Part shown: piece by piece, positions 1 through 7,744 of the stretch
Position numbering within the stretch: position 1 is the first letter of the stretch
Layout of the letters: every line of letters begins with the position of its first letter
The notes under the pieces: model-generated
Seen by the model: the letters and a program-made list of their open reading frames with translations, nothing else
Told to the model about the DNA's origin: nothing
Database searches by the model: none
NCBI RefSeq assembly: GCF_021729845.1
Contig: NZ_CP063397.1
Location: forward strand, 3,999,938 to 4,063,937
Source of the DNA: Rhizobium sp. SL42
GTDB lineage: Bacteria; Pseudomonadota; Alphaproteobacteria; Rhizobiales; Rhizobiaceae
Direction of reading: 5' to 3'
Length of the DNA stretch: 64,000 bases
Program-made: the position numbers and the translations under genes

Positions 1-65
1 TGGATGAACTCGGCAAACTGCGCCCAATTTTTAGGCTCACATGTATGGGCTGCATCATGGCAGAG

Positions 66-105
66 CCCGTCATGGCGGCTCATTACCAGTCCCGGCCTGT
101 CATGG
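66..105. repeat. Short direct repeat upstream of the C-S lyase gene
   Basis: CCCGTCATGG (66-75) and CCTGTCATGG (96-105) are near-identical 10-mers spaced 30 bp apart, about three helical turns, roughly 90-125 bp before the start of the C-S lyase gene. They could be a regulator-binding pair. No protein or motif family is recognised, so this is only an observation. Confidence 0.25.
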
Positions 106-191
106 GGACAATTTTCCTGCCCGCGCGAAAATGACTTGTGCTAGCGATTGCCCGGCCCTTCTCACAATCGACACCCGGGATTTCCGCGCGC

Positions 192-1340
192 ATGACCAGC
201 TTCGACTTTGACACCGTCCACGACCGCAAGAACACAGGCAGCAAGAAGTGGGCTCTCTACGGCGACGACATCCTGCCGATGTGGATTGCCGACATGGACT
301 TCGCCGCGCCGGCACCGGTGATCGATGCGATGAAAAAGCGGATGGACCATCCGTTCTTTGGCTACTGCTTGCCGCAGGACGAGGTTCGTTCCCGGATCGT
401 CACCGATATGGCCGAAAAATACGGCTGGCAGATTTCGGCCGACGACATCATCTTTCTACCCGGCGTCGAAGCGGGCTTCAACATGGCCCTGAATTCGGAG
501 CTTCACGCCGGCGACGGGCTGCTGATCCAGACGCCGATCTACAATCCGATCCTGACCGCGCACAAGCACTGGGGCCTGACACCCGTCGAGGCTCCTCTGA
601 TGCCGAGCCAGGCGGGTTATGTCATCGATGAAGAAGCGCTTGAAGCGGACTTTGCCCGTTCGAAAGCCTTCCTGTTCTGCAATCCGCACAATCCCACCGG
701 CAAGGTCTTCACCGCAATGGAACTGGACCTGATCGCCGATGCCTGCATTCGCCACGACCTGCTGCTGATTTCAGACGAGATCCACTGCGAGCTTGTCTTC
801 GACGGCCGCAAGCACATTCCGATCGCGTCCTTGTCACCGGAGATTGCCCAGCGGACGGTGACCCTGATGTCGGCCAGCAAGACCTACAACATTGCCGGCC
901 TCAAGACGTCCTTCGCCATCATCCAGAACCCCGCTCTTCGTCAGCGGGTCAACGCTGCCCGCAGCGGCCTAGTCGACAGCGTCAACGTTTTCGGTCTGCA
1001 AGCAACATTGTCAGCTTACGAGAGCGCTGGCGAATGGCGCCGGCAACTGCTCACCTATCTCGAAGGCAACCGCGACTATCTGCAGGTCGAGATCGCTCGC
1101 CGTTTTCCCAAGATCCGCATGATTGCTGCCGAAAGCACCTATCTCGCCTGGCTCGACTGCTCAGCCCTCAATCTGCCGGACGCACCGCAGCGCTTCTTCC
1201 TCGACAGGGGCAAGGTGGCGTTCAGCGCCGGCTCGGATTTCGGAGCGGACTACGCCCACCATCTGCGCATCAATTTCGGCTGCCCGCGTTCGCTGATCAC
1301 CGAGGGACTTGACCGAATGGAAACGGCACTGAAGGGCTGA
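192..1340 (+). CDS. patB: MalY/PatB family PLP-dependent C-S lyase (cystathionine beta-lyase-like)
   Basis: A 382-residue fold-type I PLP enzyme. Family members cleave the C-S bond of cystathionine or cysteine conjugates in the cytoplasm, giving a thiol, pyruvate and ammonia. The N-terminus reads MTSFDFDTVHDRKNTGSKKW, as is usual for PatB proteins. The PLP lysine lies in SASKTYNIAGLKTSF (K230), and FCNPHNPTGKVF and SDEIHCELVF are the conserved cofactor motifs. Open frame exists upstream to 138, but ATG 192 gives the family-typical N-terminus and length. It is convergent with the GntR gene that follows and has no operon partner. Whether it acts on cystathionine or on another thioether cannot be told from sequence. 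Confidence 0.88.
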   Translation: MTSFDFDTVHDRKNTGSKKWALYGDDILPMWIADMDFAAPAPVIDAMKKRMDHPFFGYCLPQDEVRSRIVTDMAEKYGWQISADDIIFLPGVEAGFNMALNSELHAGDGLLIQTPIYNPILTAHKHWGLTPVEAPLMPSQAGYVIDEEALEADFARSKAFLFCNPHNPTGKVFTAMELDLIADACIRHDLLLISDEIHCELVFDGRKHIPIASLSPEIAQRTVTLMSASKTYNIAGLKTSFAIIQNPALRQRVNAARSGLVDSVNVFGLQATLSAYESAGEWRRQLLTYLEGNRDYLQVEIARRFPKIRMIAAESTYLAWLDCSALNLPDAPQRFFLDRGKVAFSAGSDFGADYAHHLRINFGCPRSLITEGLDRMETALKG

Positions 1341-1363
1341 ACCGCAGCCTTTCTGCCGCGTCT

Positions 1364-2098
1364 TTACCGGAGCAGCGCCTTGGCGCAATCATGCGCGATC
1401 GTATCGAGCATGGCCTCACGGGCACCCGCCTCGTCGCCATACTCGATGCGCGTGACCAGTGCGCGGTGCTTGTCGAGAAACGGCAGAAGCGCCTCTTCAT
1501 CCGGCTGCAGCACCAGCCGCTGATAAGCGAAGGCGTGCGACAGTTCGATCACGCCGTAGAGCGCTCGCAAAAAAGGATTATGGGCGGCGTCCGCGATGAT
1601 CCGGTGGAGCTCGAAATCGGCCAGGACAAAATTCTGCGCGGAGGAAAGCGAGGTCTCCATCTGCCGAATCCAGTAGAGCATCAGGCGGATCTGGTCGGCT
1701 GAACGGCGCTTTGCGGCCTGCCCCGCGGCCAGGGGCTCCAGCGCCCGGCGAACCTCCTGCATGCCGGTCAGAAATTCCTCGTCCGCCGGTGCATCGAGAT
1801 GCCAGGCCAGTACCTGGGGATCGTACAGGTTCCACCGGTTCCTCTGGGAAACCTTGGTCCCGACCTTGGGGCGCGCCTCCAGGAGCCCCTTGGCCTCGAG
1901 CGTTTTCAAGGCCTCGCGCAGGACGGTGCGGGAAACCTCGAAATCAGCCATCAGTTCGGCATCATTGGGCAGCACGGAGCCGATCGGATAGCGACCGGAG
2001 ATGACGCCGGCGCCGATTTCATTGATCACATGTGAATGGAAATTTCGTGCCGTCGACCGCCCGGACAGGGAGCGAAGAAGGCTCCCCGGCTCACTCAT
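1364..2098 (-). CDS. GntR-family (FadR/FCD subfamily) transcriptional regulator of the sugar ABC operon
   Basis: A 244-residue regulator. The N-terminal winged helix-turn-helix (FEVSRTVLREALKTLEAKGL, about residues 45-75) is followed by an all-helical FCD ligand domain with the expected Asp/His residues (for example DFELHRIIADAAHNPF). The frame stays open upstream to 2206, but ATG 2098 overlaps the stop of the preceding permease gene as ATGA and gives a normal FadR-type length, so I chose it. It is the last gene of the importer operon and is probably its ligand-responsive repressor. The two palindromes in front of the binding-protein gene are the candidate targets. Confidence 0.87.
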   Translation of the reverse strand: MSEPGSLLRSLSGRSTARNFHSHVINEIGAGVISGRYPIGSVLPNDAELMADFEVSRTVLREALKTLEAKGLLEARPKVGTKVSQRNRWNLYDPQVLAWHLDAPADEEFLTGMQEVRRALEPLAAGQAAKRRSADQIRLMLYWIRQMETSLSSAQNFVLADFELHRIIADAAHNPFLRALYGVIELSHAFAYQRLVLQPDEEALLPFLDKHRALVTRIEYGDEAGAREAMLDTIAHDCAKALLR

Positions 2099-3075
2099 GC
2101 GGGGCCTTTCTTCAATCGCGAACGTCCAGATTGCGCGTTGAAGACAAGCTTTTGAAGCAGGATGAACATGAACAGCAGGAACCCGATGGCAATTTTGGTC
2201 CACCAACTGGAGAGCGTGCCGTCAAAGACGATATAGGTCTGGACAAGGCCCTGCAGCATGACCCCGATCAGGGTTCCGAAAATGAACCCGTAACCGCCCG
2301 TCAACAGGGTTCCGCCTATCACCACGGCCGCGATCGAGTCAAGTTCGATACCGACAGCAGCCAGGGGATAGCCTGCCGAGGTGTAGAGTGAATAGACGAT
2401 GCCCGCAAGGCCACCGAGGAATGACGACAGTGCATAGATACCGATAGTCACGCGCCCGGTCGGAACACCCATCAGCGATGCAGACGTTGCATTGCCCCCG
2501 ATCGCATAGACATAGGAGCCGAAGCGTGTCTTGTGCGCGATCAGGCCGCAGATCACGAATGTCGCCAGCATCAACATGCCGATGAAACTCAGCCGTCCGC
2601 CGCCCGGAAGCTTGAGGTAGAGCGTCGAGATTGTCCGGTAGAACTCATGGTCGATCGGGATCGAGTCCTGGGTCAACACCGAGGCAAGGCCACGCGCCAG
2701 GAACATGCCGGCGAGCGTCACGATAAACGGCGGCACCTGCAGAAAATGGATGACGGCTCCCATACCCGCACCGAACGACGCTGCCAGGCCGAGTACGATC
2801 GCAAAGACCAGCAGCGGATGCAGGCCGAGCCAGGAAATCAGGATGGCCGTAACCACACCGGTCAAGCCAATGATCGCGCCGACCGACAGGTCGATACCAC
2901 CCGAAAGGATGACGAAAGTGGCGCCGACGGCAGCAATGCCGAGAAAGGCATTGTCGGTGAGGAAATTGCCGAATACCCGGGTCGACCACATGCCCGGATA
3001 CTGGAAGATGCACAGCGCATAGGCGATGATGAAGATCAGGGTGGTGGCGGCGAGCGGGCGATAGCGCGGGTTCAT
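2095..3075 (-). CDS. yjfF: Sugar ABC transporter permease, YjfF-like
   Basis: A 326-residue inner-membrane permease of the BPD_transp_2 (ribose/galactofuranose) family with about eight to ten hydrophobic helices. The signature ILSGGIDLSVGAIIGLTGV and the C-terminal VVIGGTLLTGGYGFIFGTLIG are characteristic. It pairs with the second permease encoded just upstream, as YjfF pairs with YtfT in Escherichia coli. It overlaps its neighbours by 4 bp on both sides, which indicates translational coupling. The galactofuranose-type substrate is inferred from homology of the whole set and could be another furanose or pentose. Confidence 0.9.
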   Translation of the reverse strand: MNPRYRPLAATTLIFIIAYALCIFQYPGMWSTRVFGNFLTDNAFLGIAAVGATFVILSGGIDLSVGAIIGLTGVVTAILISWLGLHPLLVFAIVLGLAASFGAGMGAVIHFLQVPPFIVTLAGMFLARGLASVLTQDSIPIDHEFYRTISTLYLKLPGGGRLSFIGMLMLATFVICGLIAHKTRFGSYVYAIGGNATSASLMGVPTGRVTIGIYALSSFLGGLAGIVYSLYTSAGYPLAAVGIELDSIAAVVIGGTLLTGGYGFIFGTLIGVMLQGLVQTYIVFDGTLSSWWTKIAIGFLLFMFILLQKLVFNAQSGRSRLKKGPA

Positions 3076-4079
3076 CGTGTCTGTTCCGAAGTCTGTCTGG
3101 GGCCGAACTTGCGACCGAGGGCCTGGGCGATGCGCGCCGACTGCAGGACGAGAATGATGATGATCATGCCGGCCTTGACGATGAGGTTGAACTCGGGCGG
3201 GAAGCCGGAGACGAGAACCCCGGTATTCATGGCCTGGATGATCACTGCCCCGAGCACCGACATGGGGATCGAGAAGCGTCCGCCGAGCAGCGAGGTGCCG
3301 CCGATGACCACAGCGAGGATCGCGTCGAGCTCAAGCCAGAGCCCGGCATTGTTGGCATCGGCGCCGCGGATGTCGGCAGCCGCGATCACGCCGGCGATCG
3401 CCGCGCAGAAGCCGCCGAAGGCGTAGATAGAAAGAATCAGCATCTGGCTGCGCAGGCCGGTATAGTTGGCGGCAGACAGATTGGTGCCGATCGCCTCGAT
3501 GAAGAGTCCGATCGCCGTGCGGCGCATGACAATATGCGCGGTGATCATAAGGAGGATCGCAATGACCGCCGGCATCGGCAGCCCGAGCACCGATCCCGTG
3601 CCGACAAAGATCAGAGCCGGATCGGAGAAGGTGACGATCGAACCCTCGGTGATCAGCTGGGCGACCCCGCGACCGGCGACCATCAGCACCAGCGTCGCGA
3701 CAAAGGGCTGGATACCGAGATAGGCGACGAGCGCGCCGTTCCACAAGCCGCAGACAATGCCGCAGGCAAGTGCCGCCGCGAGGATGACGATAAGCGGTTG
3801 CCCGGCAACAGCAAAGGTCGCGGCCACCGCACCGGCCACGGCCATGACCGCGCCGACGGAAAGATCGACACCCTTCGTTGCGATGATCGCCGTCATGCCG
3901 ATCGCAAGGATCGCGACCGGAGCCCCGCGATTGATCACGTCGATCATGCTGCCGAACAGGCGGCCATCCTTCCAGGTGATGTCGAAGAAACCCGGAAAGA
4001 CGATCCAGTTGAACAGCAGCACACCGGCAAGCGCCAGCAGCTGTGGCGAAATGATACGGGAAAATTGCAGTCTTTTCAT
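3072..4079 (-). CDS. ytfT: Sugar ABC transporter permease, YtfT-like
   Basis: A 335-residue polytopic permease of the same family as its neighbour, with ATKGVDLSVGAVMAVAGAV and the C-terminal VVIGGTSLLGGRFSIPMSVLG. Together with the YjfF-like protein it should form the heterodimeric channel of the importer. The start at 4079 overlaps the stop of the upstream ATPase gene by 4 bp (ATGA). The second permease has its own gene, which is the YtfT/YjfF arrangement; ribose systems use a single permease. Confidence 0.9.
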   Translation of the reverse strand: MKRLQFSRIISPQLLALAGVLLFNWIVFPGFFDITWKDGRLFGSMIDVINRGAPVAILAIGMTAIIATKGVDLSVGAVMAVAGAVAATFAVAGQPLIVILAAALACGIVCGLWNGALVAYLGIQPFVATLVLMVAGRGVAQLITEGSIVTFSDPALIFVGTGSVLGLPMPAVIAILLMITAHIVMRRTAIGLFIEAIGTNLSAANYTGLRSQMLILSIYAFGGFCAAIAGVIAAADIRGADANNAGLWLELDAILAVVIGGTSLLGGRFSIPMSVLGAVIIQAMNTGVLVSGFPPEFNLIVKAGMIIIILVLQSARIAQALGRKFGPRQTSEQTR

Positions 4080-5596
4080 GCCTCGGCCTCCGCCGGCTGG
4101 GCGGCAATTGTCTGGACGATCACGCCAGGAGTAATGTCGGCGCCATGCAGCTCGGCGACCATCTTGCGGTCGCGCATCACAACCACGCGCGAGGAATAGC
4201 TGACGATTTCGTCGAGCTCGGACGAGATGACGACGAGCGCCAGACCGTCCTCTCGCAGGCGGGTGATCATGCGGACGATTTCGGCATGGGCACCGACATC
4301 GATGCCACGCGTCGGCTCGTCGAGGATCAGGAAACGCGGATCGGTCGCCAGCCAGCGGGCAAGGATCACCTTCTGCTGGTTGCCGCCCGACAGGAGTTTG
4401 ACCGGCAGTTCGGCAGAGGCTGTCCGGATATCGAGCGCTTCGATGAAGTTTCCGGCGATCTCGATCTGCTCGTCATGGTTCAGTGCGCGGAACCAGCCGA
4501 GACGGGCCTGCATGGCGATGACGATGTTTTCGCGCACCGACAGTTCACCGAAGATACCGTCGATCTTGCGATCCTCCGGGCAGAAGCCAAAGCCGAGTTC
4601 GACTGCTTCACGCGGATTTCTCACCTGCCGCGACTTGCCGTCGATATGCAGCACGCCGCTATCGGCATGGTCGATACCGAACATGAGCCGCGCCATTTCG
4701 GTTCGACCGGAACCGAGCAGCCCCGCGACACCGACGACTTCGCCCCGGTGGATCTTGAGATCGAATGGCTGCACCTTGCCGGCGAGACCGAAGTTTTCGA
4801 AGGTCATCAGCGTTTCGCCGGCTGCCGCCTCTTCGCCGAGAAGCTCGGCATGATGGAAGGCGAGATCCTTGCCCAGCATCATCCGCACCAGGCTGGCGCG
4901 GTCGAGCGACTTGATCGATTCCGTGCCAATCAGGCGACCGTTGCGCAAGACAGTCACGCGGTCGGAAAGCTCGAAGACCTGATCGAGAAAGTGAGTGATG
5001 AAAACGATGGCGAGCCCGCGATCGCGCAGTTGCCGGATGATGCTGAAGAGCTTTTCCACCTCGGACCGGTCAAGGCTCGCCGTGGGCTCATCGAGGATCA
5101 GCACCTTGCCGGAAAGTTCAACGGCACGGGCAATCGCGATGATCTGCTGGATGGCGACCGAGAAGGTCGAAAGTTCTGCCCGCACGTCGATATCGAGGCC
5201 ATAGGTCGCCAGAATCTCGCGCGCATCACGCTCCATCCGGCGTCGATCCACCATGCCGAACCGCCGCGGCTGGCGACCGATGAAGAGATTGTCGACCACC
5301 GTCATGTTCGGCAGCAGGTTGACCTCCTGGTAAACCGTGCCGATGCCCAGCACCTGCGCCTGCTGCGGCGTCGAAAAACTCACGGTTTCGTCATCCACGC
5401 TGATGATGCCGGAATCCGGGATATAGGCCCCTGTCAAAATCTTGATCAGCGTGGACTTGCCTGCGCCGTTTTCGCCGAGCAATGCGTGAACTTCGCCTTT
5501 GTGGAATGCTATATCCACGCCGCTCAAGGCTGTGTGATTGCCGAACGTCTTGGTGATGCCCTGGGCTTCGAGCACGACCCCCGATATTGCTGTCAT
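4076..5596 (-). CDS. ytfR: Sugar ABC transporter ATP-binding protein, YtfR-like (two ATPase domains)
   Basis: A 506-residue protein with two fused nucleotide-binding domains. The N-terminal half has Walker A LLGENGAGKSTL, Q-loop VYQEVNLLPNM and Walker B LILDEPTASLD. The C-terminal half has a degenerate Walker A (GLLGSGRTEMARL), signature KLLSGGNQQKVILARWL and Walker B LILDEPTRGIDVG. This matches the RbsA/MglA/YtfR class. It follows the binding-protein gene after a 108-bp gap holding a strong hairpin, and is coupled by a 4-bp overlap to the first permease gene. Confidence 0.93.
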   Translation of the reverse strand: MTAISGVVLEAQGITKTFGNHTALSGVDIAFHKGEVHALLGENGAGKSTLIKILTGAYIPDSGIISVDDETVSFSTPQQAQVLGIGTVYQEVNLLPNMTVVDNLFIGRQPRRFGMVDRRRMERDAREILATYGLDIDVRAELSTFSVAIQQIIAIARAVELSGKVLILDEPTASLDRSEVEKLFSIIRQLRDRGLAIVFITHFLDQVFELSDRVTVLRNGRLIGTESIKSLDRASLVRMMLGKDLAFHHAELLGEEAAAGETLMTFENFGLAGKVQPFDLKIHRGEVVGVAGLLGSGRTEMARLMFGIDHADSGVLHIDGKSRQVRNPREAVELGFGFCPEDRKIDGIFGELSVRENIVIAMQARLGWFRALNHDEQIEIAGNFIEALDIRTASAELPVKLLSGGNQQKVILARWLATDPRFLILDEPTRGIDVGAHAEIVRMITRLREDGLALVVISSELDEIVSYSSRVVVMRDRKMVAELHGADITPGVIVQTIAAQPAEAEA

Positions 5597-5658
5597 GTGA
5601 TTCCGTCACCCCCGAATGCATGCAGGCTAACCCCGATTGCACTCGGGCGAAAGCGGAG

Positions 5659-5692
5659 ACGGCCCTGCTGCCGTTCGGGCAGACAGGGCCGT
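5659..5692 (-). terminator. Strong intercistronic stem-loop after the sugar-binding-protein gene
   Basis: The arms ACGGCCCTG-CTGCC and GGCAG-A-CAGGGCCGT pair as a stem of about 14 bp with one bulged base and a five-base loop. It lies just after the stop codon of the binding-protein gene and before the ATPase gene. No U-run follows in the direction of transcription, so it is more likely an mRNA-stabilising or partial attenuating hairpin that favours binding-protein expression than a true terminator. Confidence 0.6.
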
Positions 5693-5704
5693 TCCAGGAG
5701 GAGC

Positions 5705-6667
5705 TTAGTAGCCCAGACCCTTGCGGCTGTCGTACTCGCCCTGCGGATTGTCTGCAGGCGTGTAGAGCTTCGATTCCGTGATGATGAACTTCTCAGGCTG
5801 CTTGCCATCCTTGAGGAAGGCATCCAGCGCGTCGAAGGCGGGACCGGCCATGTTCGGGGTCAGTTCAACCGTCGCATTGGCTTCGCCGGCAACCATGGCA
5901 GCGAAGATATCCGGAACGGCATCGATCGAGACAACGAGGATATCGGTGCCCGGCTTCAGACCTGCATCCTTGATCGCCTGGATGCCACCGACGGCCATGT
6001 CATCGTTGTGGGCATACATGGCGCAGATGTCCTTGCCGCCATTTTCAGCCTTGATGAAGCCCTCCATGACTTCCTTGCCCTTTGCGCGGGTAAAGTCGCC
6101 GGTCTGGCTGCGAGCGATGGTGATGTTGGCATGACCGGCAAGCGCTTCTTCGAAGCCCTTCTTGCGGTTGATCGCCGGTGTCGAGCCGACGGTGCCCTGA
6201 AGTTCGACAACCTTGCACGGCTTGTCGCCGACGGTCTTGACCAGCCATTCGCCGGCAACGCGGCCTTCCTTGACCTGATCGGACGCGACCGATGTCAGGT
6301 AGAGATCCTGCGGCGCATCGACGCCACGGTCGAGCAGGATGACCGGAATTTCGGCTTCCTTGGCTTCGGTCAGCACGTCTTCCCAGCCGGTGGCAACAAC
6401 CGGAGCAACGAGGATCGCGTCAACACCCTGGGCAATGAAGCCGCGCAGCGCCTTGATCTGGTTTTCCTGCTTCTGCTGTGCGTCAGCGAATTTCAGCGTG
6501 ATGCCGCGCTTTTCGGCTTCCTGCTTGGTTACCGACGTTTCCGCCGCACGCCAGCCGGATTCCGAACCGATCTGGGAAAAACCGACGGTCAGATCGGCAG
6601 CCATGGCTGATGTGCAGCCGAGTGCAATCACGCTTGCGCTGAGCGCAAGCTTACGAAGAATGTTCAT
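5705..6667 (-). CDS. ytfQ: Periplasmic sugar-binding protein, YtfQ-like (galactofuranose type)
   Basis: A 320-residue periplasmic-binding protein (Peripla_BP_4 fold). The N-terminal signal peptide MNILRKLALSASVIALGCTS ends at an AMA-A cleavage site. The mature protein begins DLTVGFSQIGSESGWRAAET, a typical YtfQ start, and has VAPVVATGWEDVL and MYAHNDDMAVGGIQAI. I chose ATG 6667, preceded by GGGAGGAC, although the frame remains open to 6844. It is the first gene of a five-gene minus-strand operon (binding protein, ATPase, two permeases, GntR). The ligand, galactofuranose or a related sugar, is inferred from homology. Confidence 0.92.
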   Translation of the reverse strand: MNILRKLALSASVIALGCTSAMAADLTVGFSQIGSESGWRAAETSVTKQEAEKRGITLKFADAQQKQENQIKALRGFIAQGVDAILVAPVVATGWEDVLTEAKEAEIPVILLDRGVDAPQDLYLTSVASDQVKEGRVAGEWLVKTVGDKPCKVVELQGTVGSTPAINRKKGFEEALAGHANITIARSQTGDFTRAKGKEVMEGFIKAENGGKDICAMYAHNDDMAVGGIQAIKDAGLKPGTDILVVSIDAVPDIFAAMVAGEANATVELTPNMAGPAFDALDAFLKDGKQPEKFIITESKLYTPADNPQGEYDSRKGLGY

Positions 6668-6755
6668 GATGTCCTCCCTGAGAAAGACACCGCCTCCACG
6701 GTGTCTGTCATTATGCTTAGGCAAGACAAAAGCATCTGTAAAGTGAAAAAGTACT

Positions 6756-6761
6756 ATTATA
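6756..6761 (-). promoter_or_regulatory. Candidate -10 box of the ytfQ-like operon
   Basis: On the minus strand this reads TATAAT, about 90 bases upstream of the binding-protein start codon, in an AT-rich stretch unlike the surrounding high-GC DNA. The -35 region would fall within the adjacent palindrome at 6772-6790, which fits repressor control. No good -35 hexamer is visible. Confidence 0.4.
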
Positions 6762-6771
6762 TGATATGCAT

Positions 6772-6790
6772 TGCAGCATAATACGCTGCA
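6772..6790. promoter_or_regulatory. Palindromic candidate operator 1 of the sugar ABC operon
   Basis: Inverted repeat TGCAGC-N7-GCTGCA, immediately upstream of the candidate -10 box. It shares the core GCAGCATAATA with a second palindrome about 48 bp further upstream. The most likely ligand is the GntR protein encoded at the end of the operon, but the motif is not the classical FadR-type TGGTNNNACCA. Confidence 0.5.
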
Positions 6791-6819
6791 GCGCAACATG
6801 ATGAACCAAAGACCGCATC

Positions 6820-6839
6820 GCAGCATAATATTGTGCTGC
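6820..6839. promoter_or_regulatory. Palindromic candidate operator 2 of the sugar ABC operon
   Basis: A 20-bp near-perfect palindrome with arms GCAGCA and TGCTGC around an AT-rich centre containing AATATT. It repeats the GCAGCATAATA core of the palindrome at 6772-6790. It lies between the divergent sugar-importer and phosphoribosyltransferase regions but nearer the importer promoter, so cooperative binding there is plausible. Confidence 0.5.
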
Positions 6840-6902
6840 AACAAGCCGTTAGTCTACACGAGACCATCCGATGCGCAATATTTTCTCGTATAAGACGTAG
6901 CG

Positions 6903-7586
6903 TCAGCCATCAAGCAACCATGTGCCCTGATCGCCCCTCACCAGCCGCGGCGTCTGAAACACGCTGACCACCGCATCCGACCAATCCCGCCCGGCAAGGG
7001 CTAGCTGGTCACGCCAGCGCGAGGTCTGGGCCATCGCGACGCCAAGTGCAACCGGCTGCACTCCGCACGCGGTCAGGAGTTCAATGCCGGCACGCATCGA
7101 GCTGCCGCTTGAGACGACGTCATCAACGAGCACGACACGTTTGCCGTCGATCAGCGGCAGCATGCGAGGGTCCACATAGAGGCGCTTGACCTGATCGGGT
7201 GTGGTGATCGACGTGAGCGAAACCGACAGGTCATCGACATACCAGAACTTGCGCGAGGTACCGAGCGGCACATAGCGGGAATGGCCGAGCGCGCGCGCCA
7301 CCGCGGCCGCAAGCGTCAGACCCAGGGTTGGAAGTCCGACGATCACGTCCGGATTGAGATGCTTCAGCTTCTCCGCCAGTGCCGCAGCCAGGATATCCTG
7401 AACGACAAACCCCGCCTGATTGACGATCAGTGACGCAAGCCCATTCCGTCCATCGGCCAGCGCTCGGATCGGAAGACGAAGCTGCCGGCCGTCGTCGAGC
7501 GATGCCGGGAAGAAATCGGTGAAGGGACCGTGGCTCGGAAAACTACCCGCCGGCAGGATCTCCTGCCAGAAGTCATGAGGCTGCAT
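6903..7586 (-). CDS. Phosphoribosyltransferase (PRTase type I)
   Basis: A 227-residue type I phosphoribosyltransferase. The PRPP-binding loop is VVLVDDVVSSGSSM (about residues 150-163), and the flexible-loop region includes PLGTSRKFWYVDDLSVSL. Family enzymes attach a purine, pyrimidine or related base to PRPP in the cytoplasm. Position beside adenine deaminase, nucleoside hydrolase and an M20 hydrolase suggests purine salvage. The base cannot be assigned; it resembles orotate/adenine-type PRTases more than hypoxanthine ones. It is divergent from the M20 gene. Confidence 0.8.
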   Translation of the reverse strand: MQPHDFWQEILPAGSFPSHGPFTDFFPASLDDGRQLRLPIRALADGRNGLASLIVNQAGFVVQDILAAALAEKLKHLNPDVIVGLPTLGLTLAAAVARALGHSRYVPLGTSRKFWYVDDLSVSLTSITTPDQVKRLYVDPRMLPLIDGKRVVLVDDVVSSGSSMRAGIELLTACGVQPVALGVAMAQTSRWRDQLALAGRDWSDAVVSVFQTPRLVRGDQGTWLLDG

Positions 7587-7744
7587 CTATCGTCTCCGTT
7601 TTTTTTTGGCACCGGTCGAAAAATCAGTCGAAGACGGTGAACCTGGCCTGTCAGCCGAGCGGTTTTCGTTCAACTTTCCGGACATTTCCTTTATGCAGGT
7701 TGGAGCGATGCACAACCATCCGTCCCACGCCATTTCAAAGGGAT

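Noticed and set aside
4145..6610. Very long plus-strand open frame (821 codons) over the sugar importer genes
   Set aside because: It is antisense to three clearly recognisable importer genes, has low-complexity Asp/His/Arg-rich composition typical of a GC-rich shadow frame, and shows no domain.
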